In this document: piece by piece, positions 31,068-41,760 of the stretch
How the letters are laid out: every line of letters starts with the position of its first letter
Position numbering within the stretch: the first letter of the stretch is position 1
Origin: Lepidostoma basale
Taxonomy: Eukaryota > Arthropoda > Insecta > Trichoptera > Lepidostomatidae
Assembly: GCA_022606425.2 (NCBI GenBank)
Contig: JAHDVF020000667.1
Span: forward strand, 62,001-126,000
Direction: 5' to 3'
DNA length: 64,000 nucleotides
The notes under the pieces: model-generated
What the model was told of the DNA's origin: nothing
Databases searched by the model: none
What the model saw: only the letters and a program-made list of their open reading frames with translations
Position numbers and translations under genes: made by a program

Positions 31068-31526
31068 GATGAGATGATAACAATGCAATATTTTTTAAAT
31101 TTAAACCACTTTACTAGTTATAGGCATATTAATATTATTCTTTCGACATTTCTTAATTCTAGCAAAAACACGTGATACATGCCTCAGTTTATTTCCTTCA
31201 CTCCCTTTTACTATTTTTTTTTATCACGAACCCTTCAGATTATCTTCTAAAAGACATCTTTGGTGACATCTGGATCGTTAGAATTTTTTTGAATTCGCCG
31301 TTCCAAATTCAAACGTGGTTGTATGCGCGCCAAAACCAATATTTCATATGTCCTTTGTGCGGGCAGAAGGAAGCGGGGGTGTTTTTCATATTCATGACAG
31401 AAGACGGACTGAAGGGGTGCCGAGGGTATGTTTAAGAGGGGTGGAGTTCTGAAATCTATTTACTTTCAGGGACTCTTAAGATGCACACAAATTGTCAAAA
31501 GTAAATGAAAATAATTAAAAAAAAAA
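31068..31526. other. Spacer
   Basis: Plus-strand frame 31172-31435 is open for 87 codons but starts in AT-rich low-complexity sequence and shows no recognisable domain. I do not call it a gene. Confidence 0.35.
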
Positions 31527-32002
31527 AACTAACTAACCATCACGCCATCTCCCCGAAAGGGTAGGCAGAAAGAATGGACTGCCACACTTTAATCGATGCG
31601 GCATTCCATCCTTCTCTTTTCGCCATCGCGAGAGACGCGGTGTGATGGGTTGCGAACCTCATCGCCACCAACAGGCATCTCCCGCGCACACTTCGATCGT
31701 TCAACGTCTACATAATAAATCTAAAACAAATTATCTGAAATACAATGATATAAAATAAAATAACAAAGAAAAATAATTTAACACATAATGTTCTTTTAGA
31801 TGGTGCACTTGTCGTCAGCTGGACGATCCGGACATTTGTGTTTCTTTAATTTTTATTCCACGTTATCCACTGTTTTTTTTTTAATTTACTGTAATTAGGC
31901 ACTTAAAACAATCCAACACCAGCAAGAACTTAAAAATATTATTGAAGAATTTATTCAAATTGTCATTGGAACAAATGAAAAATTTATTTTTACACCTGTC
32001 AA
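31527..32002 (-). mobile_element. Hitchhiker element with L-TTAG 3' end, type 1 + 2
   Basis: It joins the L-TTAG 3' end, the GGCGAAAAGAGAAGGATGG head, the ~230-bp type 1 segment (as at 18684) and the AT-rich type 2 segment (as at 19180). This copy shows that types 1 and 2 are versions of one longer element. Confidence 0.8.
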
Positions 32003-32255
32003 AATAACTAACTAACTAACTAACCATCACGCCGTCTCTCCGAAGGGGTAGGCAGAAAGAATGGACTGCCACACCTTTCTTTCCTGACATATTTATCTCG
32101 CTTCCTCAACATTCATACATCGTGTCATGCACGCGCGTCGATTTCTCTGACTCCTCACACGGCCGACATTCAATATTTGACTGCCACACTTTTCTAATTT
32201 TGACTGCCACACTTTTCTTTCCTGACAAATATACTTAATGATCCTTTCAAAATAA
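32003..32255 (-). mobile_element. L-TTAG LINE 3' end, left half of an inverted pair
   Basis: Minus strand ends GGCGTGATGGTTAGTTAGTT at 32003. The interior has a duplicated TTTGACTGCCACACTTTTCT and loses GRPRKTW. It meets the next copy head to head at AATGATCCTTTCAAAATAAT. Confidence 0.75.
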
Positions 32256-32520
32256 TGAAAGGATCATTAAGATGGTTCGGACATATGGAAAGATTGAATA
32301 GTAAAAAAAATATATGTTAACGATGTAAATGGAACCGGAAATAGAGGAAGACCGAGGAAAACGCGGCACGATCAAATAAATCAAATATTGAATGTCGGCT
32401 ACGTGAGGAATCAGAAATATCGACGTGCATGACACGATGTATGAATGTTGAAGGTATGAGAGAAATATGTCAGGAAAGAAAAGCGTGGCGGTTCATTATT
32501 TCTACCTACCCCTTCCTATC
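32256..32520 (+). mobile_element. L-TTAG LINE 3' end, right half of an inverted pair
   Basis: MKGSLRWFGHMERLNSKKNI, RNRGRPRKTRHDQINQILNV, CQERKAWRFIISTYPFL; the TTAG tail is replaced by the start of the next piece. Several frame changes. Confidence 0.8.
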
Positions 32521-32735
32521 CCTGAGATGGTTTGGACATATGGGACGAATGGAAGACTTTAAATGGTTAAAATATTGTATTCAAGCAGTGTGAATGAAAG
32601 AAAAGCCGTGGAAGACCAAGCAAAGCATGGTATGATCAAATTAATCAAATAGGTACTAAAAGACGGCCACATTTGAAGTACAAAAAATTGACGAGCGTGC
32701 ATGTTACTATGTATGAATGAATAGGCGGCTCGAGA
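32521..32735 (+). mobile_element. L-TTAG LINE fragment, subfamily B
   Basis: SLRWFGHMGRMEDFKW, VLYSSSVNERKAVEDQAKHG and ...TSVHVTMYE remnants. No tail. Confidence 0.65.
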
Positions 32736-33200
32736 AGTATAATAATAATAATAATATGCTAACTTTTGAAGCGCCGTTTTCGTGATGTAATCACCTCAAG
32801 GGCGCATTAAGACGTGTTTTAAATCTAAAAATCTAAATGTGAACGCTGCGTCAGATTTTCACGATCGGTTAGAAGAACAAAGGGGTTTGAAATATGAAAA
32901 AGATGGGTTTTCAGTTTAGATCTGAAATCTGTCGGATCATTTATGCATCTGAGGTGTGAAGGGAGATTGTTCCAAGCTGATGGACCGGCTACCGCGAACG
33001 CTCGATCCCCGAAATTTGTACTGGGGCAACGCTTCGGCTCAACTAATCTTCCTATTGCTGAGGAGTTCGCCGAGAGAAGTGTGGATTTCCTTGTATTTAG
33101 GCTGTCCATTATACAGAGTTCAGATATATAACTTGGTGCCATTCCATGAAGCGCTTTGAAGACTGTCCAGCAGAGTTTATATTGGATTCTTTCTGGACTT
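32736..33200 (-). mobile_element. L2/CR1-like LINE C-terminus, (ATT)n tail
   Basis: The open minus frame 33142-32825 reads YISELCIMDSLNTRKSTLLS, FGDRAFAVAGPSAWNNLPSH LR and FRSKLKTHLFHIS. GDRAF..AGP..WN.LP is the C-terminal signature of L2/CR1-group RT proteins. A (ATT)n tail lies at 32737-32756. Sister: 35722-36152. Confidence 0.88.
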
Positions 33201-33640
33201 TTAAGCCAGTGAAAGGATAGAGAAAGCGTGATGGTTAGTTAGTTTTCTAGACTTTGTGATTTATTCAGATCTGTTACTTGTGTAAACATTATTAACATAT
33301 CTATTTGCAAACTTTCCATTAATGTGCATTATCTTTCTGACCCTTGTGCACAATTTTAATAAATTTTTAAAAGAAAAAAGAATGAAAAATATACAGTGCA
33401 CTTAATAAAGTTGTTCTCATTTAAATTTATACCTACGTTAAACAGCTGCGGTACGGATGCAAGTTAAGCCAAGAGCATAAACGTTAAAATTGTACTGCTA
33501 AAACAATGGGGAAGTCGTTTGATATATTCAATTACGTTGTTTTCGTCGGTCGGCGGGGAAATTTATTTCAAAAACTTTGTTCCATAACGGAATGTTAAAC
33601 GAATGAATCTACTTGAGGAATTAGACGATTGATCACCAAG
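33201..33640. other. Spacer with an L-TTAG tail scrap
   Basis: GCGTGATGGTTAGTTAGTTT at 33217-33242 is an orphan L-TTAG tail. The rest is AT-rich and unassigned. Confidence 0.5.
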
Positions 33641-33925
33641 GAGTTCTTCGCATTCACCGAATAAGGTATTTAAACTGCTGAACGTGATCGCTTCGGAGAT
33701 CGATGTCTTTCATATTCGTGAAAGTACGTTCAGAAGACCAATACTCTTGACTTTGGAGAGTATCTTGTATTCCTATTATCGAACCATCTCTCATGCGTTC
33801 CTGGTATTATATAATATATTTTTTATGTTTTATCTGTTTTCAATAGATGCCTTAAACTATAATTGTTGTTTGTAATATCTTTTGAGAAAATAAACTGATT
33901 TGATTTGATTGCATTTGAAAATTTA
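33641..33925 (+). mobile_element. (TGATT)n LINE 3' end
   Basis: LLNVIASEIDVFHIRESTFR RPILLTLESI, then TGATTTGATTTGATTG. It is closest to the 44020 copy. 5'-truncated. Confidence 0.85.
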
Positions 33926-33944
33926 ACTATTTGGACAACAACAA

Positions 33945-34020
33945 AAACTACAAACCATCACGCCGTTTCTCTGCAAGGGTAGGCAATAATAATGGACCGC
34001 CACACTACTCTATTCTTACT
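33945..34020 (-). mobile_element. L-TTAG LINE tail, sister subfamily
   Basis: About 75 bp: GACGGTC-type AGTGTGGCGGTCCATTATTA, GGCGTGATGGTTTGTAG. Only the extreme 3' end is left. Confidence 0.65.
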
Positions 34021-34094
34021 ATAAATATACAGGAAGTTTAAATAAAGAGCAATTTACATTTTTTTTAAAACAAAAAAAATGATTTATACTACAA

Positions 34095-34790
34095 ATTATT
34101 ACTTCTTCTTCTTCTTCTTCTTCTAATGAAGATATTGCGATCTGTTTATGCAGGATATCAACTCTCTTCCTGTGATGAAGACGACCAGCCTTCTCTCCAT
34201 CTCTTTGGTGGTCGTCCTGGTGGTCGACGGCCCTCTGAAGTGTTGTGCATCACGATATTAAAAATTCTTGCTGGATCCATTCTCTCGATGTGGTCCCTCC
34301 AGAATTGTCTCCTCCGCCTACTCCATCTCACTATGTCTTAATTTTTGCAGGATTTGTGAATTTCTTCATTGGGTATCCTATCTCTAAGGGTTCTCCCTAC
34401 AAAACGTTGCAATGTTCTCATTTCTGCTACTCTAGAGATGTTTGGTTCTAACAGTATCTGCTCTTGCTTCAATTCAGTTGGTCATTATGGACCTGATGCA
34501 TGTTTTATAAATTCTAACTTTGCTTTCCACTAGCATATGCTTATTGTCCCTCATCCATCCGGAGATAACTGCTGCTTTATTAGTGTATTCTTTAACAATT
34601 CTTAATCAATTTTTTAATTTCATTATATAGATTGGTGCAACTAGATATCTCCACACCCAGATATCTGAACTTCATGACCTGTTCTATGGGTTTATCGTCT
34701 ACAACCAATTTGCATCTGAGAGGCTGTCTGGATATTGCTATACATTGTGAGACATTAAAAATTATAACTTTCCTTCGCAAACTAAAGTAT
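34095..34790 (-). mobile_element. (GAA)n LINE 3' region, decayed
   Basis: The minus strand reads VIIFNVSQCIAISRQPLRCK, EQVMKFRYLGVEISSCTNLY, then IRPIMTN, GGDNSGGTTSREWIQQEFLI, and a (GAA)n tail at 34101-34121. It parallels the RT C-terminal region of the intact LINE (EQVDLFRYLGSEVTSSNDL). Multiple frameshifts. Confidence 0.8.
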
Positions 34791-35289
34791 ACATAAATAA
34801 CAATTGATAATATTGCTCAATAATGTTCTTGTACCGACCCCGGAATAATCCGCTCTAACATTACGACTCGGTATGTCTAAAGTATTATCGTATGTCTAAA
34901 AGTATTGTCTAAAGCCTGATAATATGAATATCATAAAAAATAAATAAATAATCTTCAATTGATAAAAAAATCATGTTCACCCTTCTTCACGATTCTTTTC
35001 TTACGTCGCGTCGTAAGGAAATATTCCTCATACTTTCATGTTTTCGATAAACTTTTTCGAAAAAGTCGGCGATGATTCTACCTTGGTGGTATTCGCCCGC
35101 AAACTTGGCGACTCGCAAGATTTATTATTTGTAGCTTTTGTTCGAGGAATGGGAATACAATTATATTTAATGACATTATTTCTTACAATCTTCGAAGTCG
35201 GTTCAAGTTTATCAAAAAAATGCGCGCGTTGTGAATGTGCACGTGGAATGTACCCTATTTGATATTTTTAAATTAGCTTCAAATACCCA
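34791..35289. other. Spacer
   Basis: 34990-35260 is unique and moderately GC-rich; a 74-codon plus-strand frame (35038-35262) has no recognisable domain. Confidence 0.35.
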
Positions 35290-36330
35290 GTGGGTCTCGG
35301 GATGAATTTGGACAAGACGAAAATCATGTATAATGAACATATTATCCCAAAATCAGTAACCGTCGAAGTGGTACAAGAATACACATACGAGTAACTTGGC
35401 CAAATCATACAACTAGGTAGAAACAATTTCGAGAAAGAAGCTGACCGAAGAATTCAGTTGGGTTGGGCGGCCTTTGGAAAATTACGTCATGTTCTTACCT
35501 CTAAAATACCACAATGCCCTCAAGACTAAAACCAGTGCATCTTGCCAGTCATGATGAACGGAGCCGAGACGTGGGCACTGACAAAAGGTCTAGTCTACAG
35601 ATTTAAGGTCGCCCAACGCGCAATGGAAAGAGCCATGCTTGGAATAACCTTGAGGGACAGATTTAGAAACGAATTTATTCGACAACAAACCAAGGTGACT
35701 GAGGTGGCTCTGAGGATGGGCGGGCTGAAGTGAACCTGAATGCTAGACAGTCTACATTGCGATCAGCTAAGTCTTCTGCGATCGGTAGATTGACTGTGCC
35801 AAAACGCTGTCCAAGCACAAACTTTGGCGACCGAGCCTTCGCGGTAGCCGGCCCTTCAGCCTGAAACAGTCTTCCAGCAGACCTTAAGTGCATTGAGAAT
35901 CAATCAGAGTTTAGATCGAGACTCAAAACGCACCTTTTCAAATTATCATTTCCTGACAGGAAGGGCTGATCGATTTCGTCGGGTGCAGCCCTCGTACTAA
36001 ATATGTTTATATATTATATATTTTTTATCATTATTATTATTATCTAGTTGATAAAACGGAGCATCTTCTACAGCGCCCTTGAGATGAGCAATACATAAAA
36101 ATGGCGCTTTATAAATTATCCAATTTATTATTATTATTATTATTAATATGGGGGAGACGGGTTCTGGAGTAGAGACCGCGTACAGGATTCCGCAGAGTTG
36201 GATGTCCCCCTGCCCGCTGGATCGACGATTTTAGAGGATTGCTGGACATGGATGGATGGGAGCGGCAATGGACTGGGTGCAGTGGCCTACGTTCAGCAGT
36301 GGATGACAGACGGCTGATGATAATGATGAC
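35290..36330 (+). mobile_element. RTE LINE relic, (ATG) end, split by an L2-like LINE
   Basis: First part: GMNLDKTKIMYNEHI, VEVVQEYTYE, LGWAAFGKLRHVLTSKIPQC, MNGAETWALTKGLVYRF and MERAMLGITLRDRFRNEFIR. Second part from 36150: GRRVLE-type GTGDGFWSRDRVQDS, GCPPARWIDDF, AYVQQWMTDG, then TGATGATAATGATGA. Stops are present in both parts. Confidence 0.85.
35722..36152 (+). mobile_element. L2/CR1-like LINE inserted in the RTE relic
   Basis: LNARQSTLRSAKSSAIGRLT, FGDRAFAVAGPSA*NSLPAD L, FRSRLKTHLFKLSFPDR*G, a 3' UTR with GCGCCCTTGAGATGAGCAAT and an (ATT)n tail ending at 36151. About 50 bp of the host RTE frame is missing at the junction. Confidence 0.85.
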
Positions 36331-36384
36331 ACATTGCCCGAGAGTACTAGCATAAGGAACACAAAGATATTTAAGTCTGTCTTC

Positions 36385-36720
36385 TGTACCACCTGGTGTG
36401 GCTATATAGTTCTATCCTAGAATGATAGACTTTGTCACACTCCGGACAAGGATATTCTGCCTCCACGACTGGACTTCGTCCTCTCCGTCTCTCCGGCCCC
36501 TGACACATAGCGACGACCCTTCTCCACTCCACCCTATCGGTTGCCAACTGCTCCCAGTCCATTTGTCTGTCTACCCTCTTCAATGCATAATGCAGGTTGT
36601 CCTTATATCTCTTGCGCTGTCCTCCGTGCTTCCTTTTCCCTTCTATCAGTTCACTATATAAGATATTTTTGGGAAGTCTGTTGTCGTTCATGCGTAGCAC
36701 ATGACCTGCCCTGCGCAAGA
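36385..36720 (-). mobile_element. LINE C-terminus with a C2H2-like finger
   Basis: The open minus frame 36718-36371 reads MRRAGHVLRMNDNRLPKNIL, GQRKRYKDNLHYALKRVDRQ MDW, then YPCPECDKVYHSRIELYSHT RW. The final CxxC...H(x)nH element is a single zinc-finger-like motif. A similar ending is known in RT proteins of several invertebrate LINEs. The frame is intact over 115 codons. 5'-truncated. Confidence 0.82.
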
Positions 36721-37139
36721 GAGCGAGAAGTTAGCAGTGTCTCAATGTTGGAACAGTTGGATCTCTTTAGCACCTTAACCACAGAAACAAAGATGGCAGT
36801 ACATAATAAAGTTCTAGTGCAATCTTTTTTGACACGTGGACCCCCTTCTGATTTCATTTATTTTGTGCAGACCCCCTACTTCGTAACATTGCTTTTAATT
36901 ATTTTTTATTCACTTATAACTATAAAATGAGTTTTTGAACCTGAAACAGAGCAAAATTAGGCCAATAGAAAAAAATATCTGGAATTCGTTTTCGACCTTT
37001 TTTTTTGCTCATTCGTGATTCGATTTTCACAAATGAGCTAAAATAGCCTTATATATTATGTTATTAAACCTTGCGAACCCCCTGACGTTGTTAAGAGACC
37101 CCCAATATTTTTTTTCATTTTATATAAATTATGAATTAA
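36721..37139. other. Spacer with L-TTAG scrap
   Basis: KMAVHNKVLVQS at 36790-36826 is an L-TTAG scrap. The rest is AT-rich and unassigned. Confidence 0.45.
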
Positions 37140-37166
37140 ATAATAATGGATCGTCACACTACCCAT

Positions 37167-37246
<80 letters not shown>

Positions 37247-37320
37247 TATCTCTCTCTCGATTCCTCAACATTCATACAGGACAGAACGGTATTGCAATCC
37301 ATCCTCTCTGTTTGTTATTT
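37140..37320 (-). mobile_element. L-TTAG LINE scraps around a (CT)n microsatellite
   Basis: ATGGATCGTCACACTACCCA and TCGATTCCTCAACATTCATA are adjacent pieces of the antisense L-TTAG end; between them lies about 90 bp of (CT)n. A plus-sense tail (GACAGAACGGTATTGCAATC, TTAGTTAGTGG) follows. Confidence 0.7.
37166..37258. repeat. (CT)n microsatellite
   Basis: About 45 CT units with two single-base interruptions near the right end (TCCCTCTATCTC). It arose where L-TTAG copies carry TTTCTCTCGCTTC. Confidence 0.95.
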
Positions 37321-37690
37321 AGTTAGTGGTCAGACATTTAAATTTAGAATCAAATTATAACACGTTAACTGGATCAGTGAAGAACATGTCAAAATGGTAA
37401 CAGTCTCGAGCGTATGGTGGAAGGAACTAGGAATAGTTACACAGATAGTCCATGCCAAAGTTTGGGAGTTCCAAACTTCGAGACGAGAACATTCCGGAAT
37501 AAGTTAGGAGATTCACACCTTGCGAACAAAGCTACGGCGTCTTCGAACATGTTATTGTTCGCGGAGATTGTGTAATTGGCCTAGTTGGTTTTAAAGTCCG
37601 TTGAAGCTGGTTCCGAATTCAAAAGAATAATTTTAATTCAAATTATAATTGAATCAAAAATGGATTTGAATAAATGAGTATTTAAAGACT
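37321..37690. other. Spacer
   Basis: No supported feature. Sequence around 37440-37600 is unique in the window. Confidence 0.4.
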
Positions 37691-37770
37691 TGTGTACGAG
37701 TGTCGAATGAAAATATTAGAAGTGAATGCAGTGCGAATGAAAGTGTTATGAACAAAATAATAAAAAACGT
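37691..37770 (+). mobile_element. L-TTAG LINE scrap
   Basis: VSNENIRSECSANESVMNKI IKN, then a break. Eighty bp only. Confidence 0.7.
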
Positions 37771-37775
37771 ACCTA

Positions 37776-38215
37776 AACGGACTTTAGTGGCAGAGTGGTA
37801 AGAGCTCTGATTTCCATAACGAAGGTCCAAAGTTTTATTATACAGGCCACCAGAACCAATCTGCCTCTGGTGACACCGGTGGGAAGAGCAATTAGTGTGC
37901 TGAACGCGGTCTTCTCGGAGATCGACGTCTTTTATATTAGTGAAGGTACGTTCAGGGGACAAATACTCTTGATTTTAGAAAGTATCTTGTCTTCCTAATG
38001 TCGAACCACCTCTAATGCGTTCCTGGTACTTTGTTGTATTTTTATAATATTTTACCTGTACTTAATAGATGCCTTAAACATTTTCCTGTTTGTAATGTCT
38101 ATTGAGTTAATATGATTTGATTTGATTCCCGGCGATGGCAGTATGATTGTCACACTGTCATTGGTCTGGTATCACATGTCATTAGAATCAATATAATAGC
38201 TAAAAAAAAATTATA
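37776..38215 (+). mobile_element. tRNA-derived SINE interrupted at box B
   Basis: Head GTGGCAGAGTGGTAAGAGCT (37789-37808, box A) ... GAAGGTCCAAAGTTT, then a foreign LINE end, then GATTCCCGGCGATGGCAGTA and the SINE body TGATTGTCACACTGTC, TTGGTCTGGTATCACATGTC. The insertion splits the GTTCGATTCC box B. Confidence 0.85.
37835..38123 (+). mobile_element. (TGATT)n LINE 3' end inside the SINE
   Basis: ATRTNLPLVTPVGRAISVLN AVFSEIDVFYISEGTFRGQI, 3' UTR TTGTATTTTTATAATATTTTACC and TGATTTGATTTGATT tail. 5'-truncated insertion. Confidence 0.88.
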
Positions 38216-38254
38216 AACAGTAATTGGGTTCAAACGACCGGTTGTATACAAGGA

Positions 38255-38540
38255 AAAAAAGATCATTGGGATGATTCGAACGCATGCAAATAATGAATGA
38301 AGAAAGAATGGTAAAAAATACACCTAAACTATGAAAACGGAACTTGAAATAGAGGAAGACCGAGGAAAACTATTTAAAATATATAGATGTCGGCCAAGTG
38401 AGGCATCGGAGAAATCGATGTGCGTGTATGAATGTGGAGGAAGATAGAGAGGTGTGTCAAAATGAGTAGTGTGACGATCCATTATTTCTGCCTTCCCTAC
38501 GGGGATACAATAGCGTGATGGTTTGTTGTTTATTTAATTA
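38255..38540 (+). mobile_element. L-TTAG LINE 3' end, diverged; part of an inverted duplication
   Basis: GSLG*FERMQIMNEERMVKN, GRPRKTI, GQVRHRRNRCACMNVEED, CLPYGDTIA*W. The tail TTTGTTGTTTATTTAATTA differs from TTAG. Its near-copy on the minus strand is 41761-42060. Confidence 0.8.
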
Positions 38541-38700
38541 AATAGCGTTCATTTTTAATAATAATGAAATTAAACGATCTTTGGTTAACACTACTTCCAC
38601 TTTTGTCTTTATTTCGATGGCAACCGGTTTCGCCAGGCTGGCTTGTCTGTCGATACCAGCCGGCTTGGTGAAACATGTAACTGTGGAAACAAAGAAAAAT
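38541..38700 (-). repeat. Family I terminus with hammerhead-like core
   Basis: CTTTATTTCGATGGCAACCG GTTTCGCCAGGCTGGCTTG: on the minus strand stem II GCCAGCCTGGC lies before GAAA-CCGG-TT. A second, opposite half (AGCCGGCTTGGTGAAACATG) follows at 38660. Relatives: 41646, 46311 and 58500. Confidence 0.5.
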
Positions 38701-39125
38701 TACTAAAAAATATCATTGATTAATGTGAATATTTAATTATAAAAACGTACATTTTTCATTTAACCCCTTTTTCGACATTTCCACGGACCACTCGACCCGC
38801 TTTCGCGGAAAATAAGTTGATTGAAAACTTTGCGAATTGCAAATGAGTTGTTATTTTCGAAAAATAATACCCCTTTGCTAATTGGTAACCCAATATCCTC
38901 CCCGTTGTATTTCTTTCCAATAAAATAACAACTCTTCCAAACAATTACACAGCCTAGTCCTTGTGCAAGTCAAAGCTTTCAACAGAACAAGCTCTTTGAA
39001 GCTTGAAAATAAACAACTTTAAAAATAAATCAATTTTGAATCAAAACATCGCTTTTAGACTCTGGTAGTAATATAAATGATTTCTCATGATATATGCATT
39101 GATAGTTTCTTGAACAATAATGTAC
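38701..39125. other. Spacer
   Basis: Unique sequence with a GC-richer patch near 38790-38820. No gene supported. Confidence 0.4.
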
Positions 39126-39805
39126 ATTTGAATAAATATAATTACACTTTGTATTACAACACTTTATTTCACTTAACACAGACAAGTTTCGGTTACATGT
39201 AACCTTCATCAATGTAACTAACCAACTAACTAACCACCACGGCGTCTCCCGGAAGGGGAGGTAGGCAGAAAGAATGGACTGCCACACTTTTCTTTCCTGA
39301 CATTTTTCTCTCGCTCTATTTCTGGTTCCATTTATTTCGTTAACATATAATTTTTTAATCGTTATTTCTTCATTCATTCATTCCATATGTCGAAAACATT
39401 TTAATGATCCTTTCATTATTTTGTTCATAACGCCATCATTCGCACCGCATTCACTTATATTTTCATTCGACACTCTATCATATACAGAGTATCCACAAAT
39501 TCGTCTGAGAGATCTCATTACTACTGCATTTATTCTATTTTCATCCTTTTTTTGCCAGTTCCATGTTTCGCTTCCATACATAAGGGTCGCTAGAAGAACA
39601 CCATTGTGCACTGCCATTCTAGCTTTTTTGGATAGGTTTTTGATTGCGATGACAACATTAAGTGCATCATTCACTTTATCAATGTATACAATTTTAAATC
39701 ATATTGTTTAAATTGTATACATTGATTAAGGTTGCTTGTAACCAAAACATGTCTGTGTTGAGTGAAATAAAGTGTTGTAATACCAAGTGTAATTATATTT
39801 ATTAA
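39126..39805. repeat. Family D foldback split by L-TTAG
   Basis: Left arm ATAATTACACTTTGTATTAC AACACTTTATTTCACTTAAC and right arm GTTGAGTGAAATAAAGTGTT GTAATACCAAGTGTAATTAT are inverted. On the minus strand 39212-39183 reads TTGATGA, A, GGTTAC-AT-GTAACC, GAAA, CTTG, TC: stem II is a perfect 6 bp, but the first core base is T. The right-hand core is decayed. Confidence 0.75.
39218..39680 (-). mobile_element. L-TTAG LINE 3' end, subfamily A
   Basis: The minus frame 39674-39378 reads MNDALNVVIAIKNLSKKARM, LATLMYGSETWNWQ and SLRRICGYSVYDRVSNEN. A large deletion removes GRPRKTW. The end is GGCGTGGTGGTTAGTTAGTT. It lies in the centre of the family D foldback. Confidence 0.85.
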
Positions 39806-40515
39806 TATATGAATCCACAACATAAAGTGAAGGCGAATTTAGAAAAAAATAATGTACATCTTCATATTAAAAATATGTATGAAAATGTCTGCTTTATTTT
39901 GTATTAAAACTGTTAATAAATATTGTTTTATTCTGGATGATACATTATTTAAAATTCTCATTCCGAATATTATTAAATTATAATAACTCTATGAATTCAT
40001 TAAATTTTATGTATGGTATATCGATCGAAATTTCAAAAGTTTACGTTGGTGTATGGTTCGTCTAACTCATATAACAAGCATAACATATGTATATTCAGCT
40101 AGCACGTATGTGGTTCTCGTAACATCACCAGGACTGGTTTACTGATGCAGAATTCATTACGATTCATGTTTAAATACTGCTCCCAAGTACGTGACCAAAA
40201 TAGTGCATTTTACTGCCATGAAAACATTTCTGCAGCATAAGTCTGCTTGGCTGCTACTACGCTGGTCAGGGCTGCGAAACTTTCTTGTTTTTCATATGAT
40301 TTACACGCCGAGTTCAGCACCCTGTGACACAACTAATTCTCAATCAAAGTTTGTATTTTAAAATGATTCGTAGGGGTAGGGTTATTTGTAATTTAGTTAG
40401 AATTATGGGAGAAGGGAAACAAATAAAATGTAGGACTTGAAGTAAGTATATTTTGTTGTTAACATTTTTTTAAATTTTGTAGTGACGCTTGAAACTTCCA
40501 AAAGAATAAAAAAAA
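39806..40515. other. Long spacer without repeats
   Basis: No ORF, RNA or repeat that I can support. 40080-40340 is the least AT-rich part and may be old host DNA. Confidence 0.4.
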
Positions 40516-40620
40516 ATCAATCAAATCAGTTTATTTTTTCAAAAGATATTACTCACAAATATTATAGTTTAAGACATCTATTGAGAACAGGTAAAATATA
40601 ATAAATATATGATACCAAGG
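40516..40620 (-). mobile_element. (TGATT)n LINE 3' UTR scrap
   Basis: Minus-strand CCTGTTCTCAATAGATGTCT TAAACT...AAATAAACTGATTTGATTGA, the 3' UTR and tail of the TGATT family. The coding part is lost at the RTE junction. Confidence 0.75.
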
Positions 40621-40935
40621 TTATTCCAAGCATGGCTCTTTCCATGGCGCGTTGGGCGATCTTGAATCTGTAGACTAGACCTTTCGTCAGTGTCCACGTC
40701 TCGGCTTCGTACGTCATGACTGGCAAGACGCACTGGTTGAAGACTTTAGTTTTGAGGCATTGTGGTATTTTAGAGGTGAGAACATGACGTCATTTTCCAA
40801 AGGCCGCCCAACCCAACTGAATTCTCGGGCGGGTTCTTTCTCGAAATTGTTTCTACCCAGTTGTATGATTTTGCCAAGATATGTATATTCTTGTACTACT
40901 TTGAGAGCCGACCCATCGACGGTTACTGATTTCTG
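40621..40935 (-). mobile_element. RTE LINE C-terminal fragment
   Basis: The minus strand reads KSVTVDGSALKVVQEYTYLG, LGWAAFGK, MTYEAETWTLTKGLVYRFKI and MERAMLGITL. Closest to 35290. Both ends are truncated. Confidence 0.8.
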
Positions 40936-41404
40936 AAAAAAATCTTTCCTTACACTCTATTAAATACAGATATTCCATATATTCGTCTAAGAAATCTCAT
41001 TTTTACTGCATTTATTCTACTTTCATCCTTCTTAGTATCTTAAACAGATTTTGAAAATGCAATATTGTAAAATGTTCCCGTGTACAAAGGGATTTTATGT
41101 TTCTTTCTTTATCTAAAACGTTTGGTGATTACTTAAAAGTACAGTTTGCACGCGCTGTACGCGGGCCGCTATAGACAAGTCGTAGCGATCTGTACCGCAG
41201 GAAAGATTGTACAAATGAAGAATTCCTAACTTTGCAGACGTCATTGTGGAAAATATACTTATTCGCCGAGTTGAATGGTGCTTGTATATATTTGCAACAC
41301 GTTTTTCAATTCAAGTTTAACGAAACGCTGTAAAAAAGAACTTTAAATAGTCAAAATCGTTTAATGGTACATAAAACACACAAAAACGTCATTTTCTAAA
41401 AAAA
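40936..41404. other. Spacer with L-TTAG scrap
   Basis: 40960-41035 is an antisense L-TTAG scrap (DESRINAVKMRFLRRI). 41140-41280 is unique and GC-richer (CACGCGCTGTACGCGGGCCG). No gene is supported. Confidence 0.4.
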
Positions 41405-41645
41405 AAACTAACTAACTAACCATCTCGCCGTCTCCCCGAAGGGGTAGTTAGAAATAATGGACTGCCTTACTTTTCTTTCCTCTCGCTTCCTCAACATTCA
41501 TACATCGTGTCATGCACGCGCGTCGATTTCTCTGCCTCCTCACATGGCCGACACTCAATATTTGATTTATTTGATCGTGACACGTTTTCCTTGGTCTTTC
41601 TGTATTTGTGGTTCCATTTACATTGTTAAAATATATATTTTTTAC
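41405..41645 (-). mobile_element. L-TTAG LINE 3' end, subfamily A
   Basis: MDKVKNIYFNNVNGTTNTER, GRPRKTCHDQINQILSVGHV-like, CMTRCMNVEEARGKKSKAVH, then GGCGAGATGGTTAGTTAGTT. Internal deletion before AVHYF. Confidence 0.8.
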
Positions 41646-41760
41646 CTTATCCAAGCCAGCCTGGCGAAACCGGTTGCCATCGAAATAAAGACAAAAGTGG
41701 AAGTAGTGTTAACCAAAGATCGTTTAATTTCATTATTATAAAAAATTAACGTTAATTAAT
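41646..41760 (+). repeat. Family I terminus, inverted copy
   Basis: CAAGCCAGCCTGGCGAAACC GGTTGCCATCGAAATAAAGA is the exact complement of 38610-38655. It belongs to the inverted duplication described in the findings. Confidence 0.7.

Noticed and set aside
31172..31435. Open frame of 87 codons
   Set aside because: Low-complexity start and no motif; consistent with chance.
37056..37271. Arg/Glu-rich open frame
   Set aside because: It is only the translation of the (CT)n microsatellite.
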